DNA of 64,000 bases from Limnephilus marmoratus (Eukaryota; Arthropoda; Insecta; Trichoptera; Limnephilidae): the NCBI GenBank assembly GCA_917880885.1, contig OU862908.1, positions 56,813,819-56,877,818 on the forward strand, read 5' to 3'. Within the stretch, counting starts at the first letter, position 1; each line of letters opens with the position of its first letter. The notes under the pieces are model-generated. The model was not told the DNA's origin, did no database searches, and worked only from the letters and a program-made list of their open reading frames with translations. The position numbers and the translations under genes were made by a program. Shown piece by piece: positions 1 through 11,643 of the stretch.

Positions 1-315
1 CATCTATCGTTTTTTATGCGCACCTGTCGACGGGAAGTATAACCGAGCCGAATCGAGTGATTCGAGTAGAGCTTCTAGTTTTCGCCGCTGATTCGTATCG
101 GAGAATAAATCCCTGCATATATATTTTATTTTGTCGAAAAAAAAATACTACCAGCTTCCTTGTCTGAATTTCCTTCAACCGAAAGTGAACCTTAAGGTGG
201 GTGAAACGTAAAGGGCATACTGGTCGTTTTTGCGTCAAAATAAAAGTGAGCAAAAAAAGTGAGCAAAAAAAGTGAGCAAAAAAGTGAGCAAAAAAACTAA
301 ACAATACTATATATA
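1..315 (-). repeat. Partial array unit, end module A
   Basis: This is the right-hand end of a unit cut by the window edge. It carries end module A: a ggcgggaag/ccgagccgaatcgagtgattcgag stretch, the ttttcgccgc...gattcgtatcggag segment, and ggtgggtgaaacg...gggc.tactggtcg. A short run of repeated agtgagcaaaaa (about 245-295) precedes the junction and is specific to this copy. No gene is seen. Confidence 0.7.
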
Positions 316-3300
316 CTAGGTTTTGCCCGTTGCAGAAGCAACTGACGGGTTAAAGCACTATGCGATTTGACGTGTGAACGTGGATGAAGCGAAGAGGAGT
401 GTGTGTTAAATTAAATATATGAAGAAACCTGAGGTTACAGTGACCTTGCAACGCATGCCGGGTACCCGTTGTATATAATGTTATAATAAAGTGCAGGAAT
501 TTGCAAGGCGCTTGCATAATAATATAGTTTCCCCGAACTTGGAATGGAACCATCCCCGAGGTTACATTGATCTTGCAACGCATGCCGGGTACCCGTAGTA
601 TATAATGTTATAATATAGTGCAGGCGTTTGAAAGGTGCTTGCATTATAATGTAGTTTCTCGGAACTTGGAATGGAACCATTACAGTTAAGTTTACCCCGA
701 GGTGACAGTGATATTGCAACGCATGCCGGGTACCCGTTGTATATAATGTACTGTAGTGCTGGCGCTTGCAATAAAACGTAATTTCCCAGGAATTGGGATG
801 GAACCATTACAGTTAAGTAAAGTTGTCCCGGAGGTTACAGTGCCTTGCAACGCATGCCAGGTACCCGTTGTATATAATGTTTAATGTAGGGCAGGCGTTT
901 GCAAGGCGCTTGCATTATAATGTCGTTTCCCGGAACTTGGAATGGAACCATTACAGTTAAGTTGACCCGGAGGTTACAGTGCCTTGCAACGCATGCCGGG
1001 TACCCGTTTTATATAATGTTATTATATTTGCAAGGCGCTTGCATTATAATGTAGTTTCCCAGGACTTGGGATTCTAGAGCTCACTATTGTATATAGAAAC
1101 CAATGAATGGTTCCCGGGGCAGCGGTACCAATCTCACGTTCAATGATTATCATTAAAATGCAAAATGCAAAAAAAGCGTTTTATTAATTTAATATTTTTC
1201 ATTATAATTATCCCGTTCAACTTCGAGCAATTTTATTATACATTTACAAATAAAAAACATAAGCAAAATCATCAGATGAATCCAAATTGTTATGTGCAGG
1301 TAGGTACCTACGTAGATTCTATGTAGAATATAATTTAAGCTGTTGTTTAAAAAAAAAATTTAAAATCTTCCTTTTTTAAAGTTAATCTTAACGTTTTGCG
1401 CAAGTTCTGTTCAAATTCTATTCGAGTTCTGTAATTATTTCTGTTTCCATAATAATTGGAAGGCTTTTGACCTCTCCAGCCAGATTCTCCCAACCCTTCG
1501 CATTGCACCGCAGTGTGAGGAATAGATTCATACGTCCGTCACTCCTGGCCACACTGTCCCCCATATTCCTAAAGACCCCTCATGCGTTTTTCCTTCCCAT
1601 ATCTTCTTCTCCTTCCTTTCCCTTAAAAAACCCACCCCATAGCATCCTCAAAGATGACACAGGCCCCTAGGATTCATAACGGGCTTTTTCTAGCGTTATT
1701 TCGTGATGCCAAAGCTCACTTTTGTATTCTGAAACTGTATGTATTTGTCTAGGTCTTAGTGACGGATAGCCAGATTCTCCCAACCCTTCGCCTTGCACCG
1801 CAGTGTGAGGAATAGATTCATACGTCCGTTACTCCTGGCCACACTGACCTCCAGATTCCTACCCACCCCTCATACCTTATTCCTTCCCATATCTTCTTAT
1901 CCTTCCTTTCCCTTAAAAAACCCTCCGCACAGCATCCTCAAAGATGACGTAGGCCCCTAGGGAAATTGTTTTCCTTGGAGCCTGCTGTGTGGAGCTAATG
2001 TAAAAAAAAAGTTTAGCACTGCATAATTTCATCCTGAGTTAACTCTGAGGTTGCAGTGACCTTGCAACGCATGCCGGGTACCCGTTGTATATAATGTTAT
2101 AATATTTGCAAGGCGCTTTCATTAAAATGTAGTTTCCCGGGACTTGGGATGCTAGAGCTCACTATTGTATATAGAAACCAATGAATGGTTCCCGGGGCAG
2201 CGGTACCAATCTCACGTTCAATGATTATCATTAAAATGCAAAATACAAAAAAAAGCGTTATGTTAATTTAATATTTTTCATAATAATTATCCCGTTCAAC
2301 TTCAAGCAATTTCGTTATACATTTACAAAAAAAATACATAAGCAAAATCATCAGATGATTCCGAGTAGTTATGTGCAGGAAGGTACCTGCATAGATTCAA
2401 AAAGTGACCATCTCGAGTGATTAATTCAATATAATATCATTAATTATTTAAATGAAAGAATTCTGTTCCTAAGCCGGTAGGTACCTACCTAGTAAACCGC
2501 GAGAAAAATAATTTTGCTCTAGGTACCTAACCGTTTTCTCAATAAAAATTGCGTCAACATTATGTATTTAGTTACTTTTCTTTCGATGGAAACGGTAGGT
2601 ACCTGCCCCGTTATAAATTGCATTTTTTTCATATGGCCAGTAATTCAATACTCTCGGATAATTTGAGAACGCATTTTCGACATGAATTTTTCAGGAAATG
2701 TGTGATGTTTGTCAGCTTCTACTGACATATTTTATAAGAGATGCTTATATAATATTGCTATCAAAAGATGCGTATTCCTCTACTCTATTAAATTTTTTAA
2801 AAATATCAAAGCTGAAATCGTTTTCTGGGCCGAAATTCCGTATTCCCCAACCGAAACCGCTGAGAGTTCCGTTTCGCTAGCATAAACTGACATTTAAAAT
2901 CTACAATACTACAATATACCTATCTCAGCATTCGCGAGCATGCGAAAAGAGATGGGTTAATCCAGACCTGACTCGATATTCCTAGCATTTTATGAAACTA
3001 ATGGAAAAAGACATCTCTTGGTTTTTAATGCGAACCTGTCGGCGGGAAGTGTAACCGAGCCGAATTGAGTGATTTTATTAGAGTTCAAGTTTTCGCCGCC
3101 AGTTTTTTTCTTTAAATTTTGTAGGCCAAAAAACGCTTAATTTTTGTCGCAAAGTCAAAGTACTGAAACGTGCACTGAATTTTTTTTATCTGAAAGGGCG
3201 TAAGCGTCTTTTTCGTTTTTAAGCGACAATACGCCGTGAGGTCTTGCGGATCGAGGGGGAAAAGAGTCGATTATCGGATCACCAAAACGCGTTTTTTTGG

Positions 3301-3467
3301 AACGGCCGTTTGTATGAAATCCCGGTCCACAAGCCTTGCTCGGCCAAATCGACCTCTGCGGTCGGTGAAACTCGACAGGCAGAGTGGTCGATTTTCGCCT
3401 GTACTCGGAGGATTAAAAAAAAAAGTGAGTTTTCCTGACCTACCCCAAAACCAAACAATACTATATA
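316..3467 (-). mobile_element. Array unit 1 (Helitron-like, 3.15 kb)
   Basis: Terminal hairpin at 325-350, then five minisatellite monomers from about 446 to 1065 (spacing 127-141 bp). An inverted fragment of the SINE-like 5' region (ggttcccggggc, about 1105) follows. Two tandem SINE-like 3' pieces lie at 1447-1675 and 1760-2010 (shared phrases include cgcagtgtgaggaatagattc). A single monomer is at 2040-2160. An AT-rich spacer with ggtacctac palindromes occupies 2200-2900. End module B at about 3190-3440 contains gggcgtaagcgtc and caaatcgacctctgcggtcg. No functional reading frame is supported. Confidence 0.65.
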
Positions 3468-6414
3468 CTAGGTTTTGCCCGTTGCAGAAGCAACTGACGG
3501 GTTAAAACACTTTGCGATTTGCGTGTGAATGTGGATGAAGCGAGGAGGAGTGTGTGTTAAATTAATTATATGAAGAAACCTGAGGTTACAGTGACTTTGC
3601 AACGCATGCCGGGTACCCGTTGTATATAATGTTATAATATAGTGCAGGCATTTGCAAGGCGCTTGCATAATAATGTAGTTTCCCTGAACTTGGAATGGAA
3701 TACAGTTAAGTTGATCCCGAGGTTACAGTGATGTTGCAACGCATGCCGGGAACCCTTTGTATATAATGTTATAATATAAAACAGGCGTTTGCAAGGCGCT
3801 TGTATTATAATGTAGTTTCTCGGAACTTAGAATGGAACCATTACAGTTAAGTTGACCCCGAGGTTACAGCGATCTTGCAACGCATGCCGGGTACCCTTTG
3901 TATATAATGTTATAATATAAAGCAGGCGTTTGCAAGGCGCTTGCATTATAATGTAGTTTCCCGGAACTTGGAATGGAACCATTACAGTTAAGTTGACCCC
4001 GAGATTACAGTGATGTTGCAACGCATGCCGGGTACCCGTTGTATATAATGTTATAATACATTGCATGCGTTTGCAAGGCGCTTGAATTATAATGTAGTTT
4101 CCCGGAACTTGGAATGGAACCATTACAGTTAAGTTGACCCCGAGGTTACAATGTTGTTGCAACGCATGCCGGGTACCCATTGTATATAGTGTCATGTAGA
4201 AATACAAATCCCCAAAGTTGACCTTTATTGGATAACCAACACCTCTGCCATAGGTCACCTCAAGTGGTTGGCTACGTTTGGTGATTTAGTAGGCGTGCCC
4301 GGGTTCATGGGGTGAGGTCTGCCTAGGTCTTGGAGGGACCCACCCCTTAAACCCTTTTCCTTTCCAAAACTCTCATCTCCTTCCTTTCCTAAAAAAAATC
4401 CTCCACACAGCATCCCCAAAGATGACATAGGACCTGAGGGAAATTATTTTCCCCACGGCCTCCTGTGCAGAGCTCATGTAAAAAAAAAAATTAAATGCAT
4501 ATAAATTCACCTTTCCCAAAAAGCCAGAAATAATTGAAACAAAACATGTTCTTAATATATTTTCCCTTGCTTAGTTCTGCACTCCTGGCATTTATCCTTT
4601 TAAAATTTCGTTTTATTCGAGTAAAAAAAGAACAGAAAAAATATTCTTTCATACCGTACTCTATTCCCCCCCCCCCCTTCCTCCATCCCGCAAAACCCCC
4701 TCCCGGGTTCCCCTCCCCCTTCCCAGGTTACCCTCCCCCCACCCTGGTTTTCATCCCCCCTCTTTTTTAACCAACACCTCTGCCATAGGTCACCCTAGGT
4801 GATTCGCTACTCTTAGTGATTTAGCAGGGGTGCCCGGGTTCATGGGATGAGGTGTGTCTAGGTCTGATGATCAGGACACACTGAAGCTCAGATTCCTACC
4901 CACCCCTTAAACCCTTTTCCTTCCCAGAACTCTTCTCTCCTTCGTTTCCCTAAAAGACGAAGCGAGCAGGCGTGTTAAATTAAATATATGAAGAAAAAAC
5001 GATGTCTGAATGCGGATGAAGCGAGGAATGAGCGCATACAAAGGGAACAGGTAGTCGACCGCTCCCCCAAAATTTCATCGCAATCGGATGAACGGTTTAG
5101 CAATGCATAATTTCATGATACCAGAGCTCACTATTTGTAGTTGTATTGTAAGTACTAAGTAGGTACTTTGTTGTAATATTTCACCAAAACGACGCCATTA
5201 TGTTGTTGAGCATAAAATAATTTTATAAAAACTTCTTTTCAGCACAAATAATTTTATTCAATATCATGTTTTATTTTTAAAGGATAAAAGTCCCTGCAAG
5301 AAAGTACCTACCTAGAACAGCGTAATATATATATTTTTGTTATTTCACAATATCCAAATAGAACCACGCTTTATTCATAAATAATCTGCACATTTAAAAA
5401 TAACATAACATAAAAATAATAAGGCTGGGTTGTTTAAAAAAAATAATTGACAATTTTACAAATTTTTCTTGTCAATTTTCAGTTCTAGAAAGTTCCGTAA
5501 TTATTTCAGTTTTGTGATGTAACTGGCCTTTATTGAGAAAAAACAGAATTTGAGTAGAACCAACAGAGAACGTGAAAATTAACTTTAAAAAAAAAAATTG
5601 AATTATTTAGTATCATCGAAACAACCTTACCTTAGTATTTATTGCATTAAAACCTAATTCGTTGTGTAGGTACCCATTCAGGTAGGTACCTGCGCATTTC
5701 CTTAGATTCCGGCAATCTTTGCTTTTTTCATCATATTTGCAATACTACCGAAGTAAGTAGGTACCTACCCCGAATGAAAAAGTGTTAATTTGAACTGGCC
5801 AGCAATAATTAAACTTCCGATGGAATCTGTGAGCACGTGTTTTGATGATTTTTTTTCGGAAAATTTCGAGTTTTGTCAGCATCTCCTGACATATTTTATA
5901 TGAGAATCGTATGTTTTATTGTTATTAAAAGTTGCGGAATCTCTCAGGCTATCGTATTTTTAAAAAACATCTAGCCCGGAATCGGTTTTTCGGCGGCAAT
6001 GTCGTTTTCTGAAAAACAACGACCCAAACCGCCGAGAGTTCCGTTTTGTTAGGCTAAAACTTTGACATTTGAGATCTGCGTCAACGGTCCTAGCATTTTC
6101 CTTTGTGAAATTAAGGGGTTTTTTCGTCTTTTTTTTTTTTACCAACGCCATCTGTCGGCGGGAAATATGACCGAGCCGAATCGAGTGATTCGAGCAGAGC
6201 TTCTAGTTTTCGCCGCCGATTCGTATCGGAGAATAAACCCCTGTATATATTTTATTTTGTCATTAAAAATTTGCTTACAGTTTTCATTCCCAATTTGCTT
6301 CAACCGAAAGTGAACCTTGAGGTGGGTGAAACGCAAAGGGCGTACTGGTCGTTTTTGCGTCAACAAAAAAGTGCGCGGAAAAAGACCTCTCCCAAAACCA
6401 AGCATTAATATATA
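3468..6414 (-). mobile_element. Array unit 2 (Helitron-like, 2.95 kb)
   Basis: Terminal hairpin, then five 141-bp-class monomers (about 3597-4195). One SINE-like copy (4228-4480) ends in a short A tract. A C-rich tract (4663-4755) is followed by a second, 3'-truncated SINE-like copy (4768-4970). The phrase cgcaatcggatgaacgg (about 5080), which I associate with insect Helitron-type repeats, precedes an AT-rich spacer (5150-5830) and end module A (6100-6390). It is almost identical to the next unit, except that the next unit lacks about 50 bp near 4960. Confidence 0.65.
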
Positions 6415-9326
6415 CTAGGTTATGCCCGTTGCAGAAGCAACTGACGGGTTAAAACAATTTGCGATTTGCGTGTGAATGTGGATGAAGCGAGGAGGAGTGT
6501 GTGTTAAATTAGTTATATGAAGAAACCTGAGGTTACAGTGACTTTGCAACGCATGCCGGGTACCCGTTGTATATAATGTTATAATATAGTGCAGGCATTT
6601 GCAAGGCGCTTGCATAATAATGTAGTTTCCCTGAACTTGGAATGGAATACAGTTAAGTTGATCCCGAGGTTACAGTGATGTTGCAACGCATGCCGGGAAC
6701 CCTTTGTATATAATGTTATAATATAAAACAGGCGTTTGCAAGTCGCTTGTATTATAATGTAGTTTCTCGGAACTTAGAATGGAACCATTACAGTTAAGTT
6801 GACCCCGAGGTTACAGCGATCTTGCAACGCATGCCGGGTACCCTTTGTATATAATGTTATAATATAAAGCAGGCGTTTGCAAGGCGCTTGCATTATAATG
6901 TAGTTTCCCGGAACTTGGAATGGAACCATTACAGTTAAGTTGACCCCGAGATTACAGTGATGTTGCAACGCATGCCGGGTACCCGTTGTATATAATGTTA
7001 TAATACATTGCATGCGTTTGCAAGGCGCTTGAATTATAATGTAGTTTCCCGGAACTTGGAATGGAACCATTACATTTAAGTTGACCCCGAGGTTACAATG
7101 TTGTTGCAACGCATGCCGGGTACCCGTTGTATATAGTGTCATGTAGAAATACAAATCCCCAAAGTTGACCTTTATTGGATAACCAACACCTCTGCCATAG
7201 GTCACCTCAAGTGGTTCGCTACGTTTGGTGATTTAGTAGGGGTGCCCGGGTTTATGGGGTGAGGTCTGCCTAGGTCTTGGAGGCGGATGCCCAGGACACA
7301 CTGAACCCCAGATTCCTACCCACCCCTTAAACCCTTTTCCTTTCCAAAACTCTCATCTCCTTCCTTTCCTAAAAAAAATCATCCACACAGCATCCCCAAA
7401 GATGACATAGGACCTGAGGGAAATTATTTTCCCCACGGCCTCCTGTGCGGAGCTCATGTAAAAAAAAAATTAAATGCATATAAATTCACCTTTCCCAAAA
7501 AGCCAGAAATAATTGAAAAAAAACATGTTCTTTATATATTTTCCCTTTCTTAGTTCTGCACTCCTGGCATTTATCCTTTTAAAATTTCGTTTTATTCGAT
7601 TAAAAAAAGAACAGAAAAAATATTCTTTCATAGCGTACTCTACTCCCCCCCCCCTTCCTTCATCCCGCAAAACCCCCTCCCGGGTTCCCCTCCCCCTTCC
7701 CAGGTTACCCTCCCCCCTCCCTGGTTTTCATCCCCCCTCTTTTTTAACCAACACCTCTGCCATAGGTCACCCTAGGTGATTCGCTACGCTTAGTGATTTA
7801 GCAGGGGTGCCCGGGTTCATGGGATGAGGTGTGTCTAGGTCTGATGATCAGGACACACTGAAGCCCAGATTCCTACCCACCCCTTAAACCCTTTTCCTTC
7901 CCAGAACTCTTCTCTCCTTCGAAAAAAACGATGTCTGAATGCGGATGAAGCGAGGAATGAGCGCCTACAAAGGGAACAGGTAGTCGACCGCTCCCCCAAA
8001 ATTTCGTCGCAATCGGATGAACGGTTTAGCAATGCATAATTTCATGATACCAGAGCTCACTATTTGTAGTTGTATTGTAAGTACTAAGTAGGTACTTTGT
8101 TGTAATATTTCACCAAAACGACGCCATTATGTTGTTGAGCATAAAATAATTTTATAAAAACTTCTTTTCAGCACAAATAATTTTATTCAATATCATGTTT
8201 TATTTTTAAAGGAAAAAAGTCCCTGCAAGAAAGTACCTACCTAGAACAGCGTAATATATATATTTTTTTGTTACTTCACAATATCCAAATAGATAATCTG
8301 CACATTTAAAAATAACATAACATAAAAATAATAAGGCTGGGTTGTTTAAAAAAAATAATTGACAATTTTACAAATTTTTCTTGTCAATTTTCAGTTCTAG
8401 AAAGTTCTGTAATTATTTCAGTTTTGTGATGTAACTGGCCTTTATTGAGAAAAAACAGAACTTGAGTAGAACCAACACAGAACGTGAAAATTAACTTTAA
8501 AAAAAAAATTGAATTATTTAGTATCATCGAAACAACCTTACCTTAGTATTTATTGCATTAAAACCTAATTCGTTGTGTAGGTACCCATTCAGGTAGGTAC
8601 CTGCGCATTTCCTTAGATTCCGGCAATCTTTGCTTTTTTCATCATATTTGCAATACTACCGAAGTAAGTAGGTACCTACCCCGAATGAAAAACGTGTTAA
8701 TTTGAACTGGCCAGCAATAATTAAACTTCCGATGGAATCTGTGAGCACGTGTTTTGATGATTTTTTTTCGGAAAATTTCGAGTTTTGTCAGGATCTCCTG
8801 ACATATTTTATATGAGAATCGTATGTTTTATTGTTATTAAAAGTTGCGGAATCTCTCAGGCTATCGTATTTTTAAAAAACATCTAGCCCGGAATCGGTTT
8901 TTCGGCGGCAATGTGGTTTTCCGAAAAACAACGACCCAAACCGCCGAGAGTTCCGTTTTGTTAGGCTAAAACTTTGACATTTGAGATCTGCGTCAACGGT
9001 CCTAGCATTTTCCTTTGTGAAATTAAGGGGTTTTTTCGTCATTTTTTTTTTTACCAACGCCATCTGTCGGCGGGAAATATGACCGAGCCGAATCGAGTGA
9101 TTCGAGCAGAGCTTCTAGTTTTCGCCGCCGATTCGTATCGGAGAATAAACCCCTGTATATATTTTATTTTGTCATTAAAAATTTGCTTACAGTTTTCATT
9201 CCGAATTTGCTTCAACCGAAAGTGAACCTTGAGGTGGGTGAAACGCAAAGGGCGTACTGGTCGTTTTTGCGTCAACAAAAAAGTGCGCGGAAAAAGACCT
9301 TTCCCAAAACCAAACAATACTATATA
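6415..9326 (-). mobile_element. Array unit 3 (Helitron-like, near-identical to unit 2)
   Basis: Same order as the preceding unit: hairpin, five 141-bp monomers (about 6544-7140), SINE-like copy (7182-7465), C-rich tract (7640-7735), truncated second SINE-like copy (7747-7920), AT-rich spacer and end module A. Only scattered substitutions and small indels separate the two, so this duplication is among the youngest events in the array. Confidence 0.65.
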
Positions 9327-11643
9327 CTAGGTTTTGCCCGTTGCAGAAGCAACTGACGGGTTTAAACACTATGCGATTTGACGTGTGAACGTGGATGAAG
9401 CGAGGAAGAGTGTGTGTTAAATTAAATATATGAAGAAACCTGAGGTTACAGTGACCTTGCAACGCATGCCGGGTACCCGTTGTATATAATGTTATGTAGT
9501 GCAGCGCTTGCATTAAAATGTAATTTCCCAGGAATTGGAATGGAACCATTACAGTTAAGTTGACCCCGAGGTTACAGTGACCTTGCAACGCATGCCGAGT
9601 AACCGTTGTACATTATGTTATAAATTGCAGGCGCTTGCATTAAAATTTTATTTCCCGGGAATCGGGATGAAACCATTACAGTAAAGTTGACCCCTAGGTT
9701 ACAGTGACCTTGCAACGCATACCGGGTACCCGTTGTATATAATGTTATATAGTGCAGGCGCTTGCTTTAAAATGTTATTTCCCGGGAATTGGGATGGAAC
9801 CATTACAGTTAAGTTGACCCCGAGGTTACAGTGACCTTGCAACGCATGCCGTGTACCCGTTGTATATTATGTTATAAATTGCAGGCGCTTGCATTAAAAT
9901 TTTATTTCCCGGGAATCGGGATGAAACCATTACAGTAAAGTTGACCCCTAGGTTACAGTGACCTTGCAACGCATGCCGGGTACCCGTTGTATATAATGTT
10001 ATATAGTGCAGGCGCTTGCATTATAATGTAGTTTCCGGGGACTTGGGATGGAACCATTAGAGTTTAGTTGACCCTGAGGTTAAAGTGGCCTTGCAACGCA
10101 TGCCGGGTACCCGTAGTATATAATGTTACATAGTGCAGGCGCTTGCATTAAATGTAGTTTCCCAGGGCTTCGGATGGAAACATTACAGTTTTATTGACCC
10201 CGAGGTTAAAGCGGCCTTGCAACGCATGCCGGGTACCCGTTTTATATAATTTTATAAAGTGCATAATTTTATAATGTTGTTTCCCGGGACTTGGTAGGGA
10301 ACCATTACGGTTTAGTTGACCCCGAAGTTAAAGTGGCCTCGCAACGCATGCCGGGTACCGCAGTTTAGCAGTGCAAAATTTCATTATGCCGGAGCTCACT
10401 ATTGTAGTTGTATTGTATTTCATTTTGCAAGTGCAAGTACTAAGTAGGTACTTTGTTGTAATATTTCACCACAACGACGCCATTATGCTGTTGTGCATAA
10501 AATAATTTTCACTACAAATAAATTCATTCAATATCATGTTTTGATTTTTAAATGAAAAAAGTCCCCGCAAGTAAGTACCTACCTAGAACACGCGTAATGT
10601 ATATATATATACAATGTTCAAATAGAACACACTTAAAAATAAAAAAAATAATTAATAAAAAAAATTGACAATTCTTTAAATTTTTCTAGTAAATTTTTCA
10701 GTTCTATAAAGTTCCGTTCGAGTTCTGTAATTATTTCAGTTTTGTGATGTAACTGGTCTGTAATGATAAAACAATAGAATTTGAGTAGAACCATCACAGA
10801 ACGTGAAAATTAACTTTAAAAAAGTTCAATTATTCTGTATCATCGAAACAACCTTACCTTAGTATTTATTGCATTAAAACCTAATTCGTTGTGTAGGTAC
10901 CCATTCAGGTAGGTACCTGCGCATTTCCTTAGATTCCGGCAATCTTAGCTTTTTTCATCATATTTGCAATACTACCGAAATAAGTAGGTACCTACCCCGA
11001 ATGAAAAACGTGTTAATTTGACTGGCCAGCAAATATTTAAACTTCCGATGGAATCTGTGAGCGCGTATTTTGATGATTTTTTTTCGGAAAATTTCGAGTT
11101 TTGTCAGCATCTCCTGACGTATTTTATATGAGAATCATATGTTTTATTGGTGTTAAAAGTTGCGGAATCTATCCGGCTATCGTATTTTCAAAAAACATCT
11201 AGCCCGGAATCGGTTTTTCGGCGGTAATGTCGTTTTCCGAAAAACAACGACCGAAACCGCCGAGAGTTCCGTTTTGTTAGGCTAAAAATTTGACATCTGA
11301 GATCCTGACCTATGTCAATAGTCCTATATAGCATTTTCCTTTGTGAAATTAGCGGGTTTTTTCCTAAATTTTTTTTTTCAAACGCCGTCTGTCGGCGGGA
11401 AATATAATCGAGTGATTCGAGTAGAGCTTCTAGTTTTCGCCGCCGATTCGTATCGGAGAATAAATCCCTGTATATATTTCATTTTGTCGGAAAAAAATTA
11501 CCCCCAGTTTCCATTCGGAATTTGCTTCAACCGAAAGTGAACCTTGAGGTGGGTGAAACGCAAAGGGCGTACTGGTCGTTTTTGCGTCGACGAAAAAGTG
11601 AGCTTTTCCCGACCTACCCCAAAACTAAACAATACTATATATA
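9327..11643 (-). mobile_element. Array unit 4 (Helitron-like, SINE-free)
   Basis: Hairpin followed by eight monomers of the 127-bp class. The ttgcaacg word lies at 9457, 9583, 9710, 9837, 9964, 10091 and 10217, with a tcgcaacg variant at 10339. There is no SINE-like insertion: the monomers run straight into ggtttagcagtgcaaaatttcattatgccggagctcac-type sequence, then the AT-rich spacer and end module A (11,340-11,620). Confidence 0.65.

Noticed and set aside
9448..10360. CRISPR-like array
   Set aside because: Monomers are contiguous with no unique spacers, the context is eukaryotic, and there are no cas genes.
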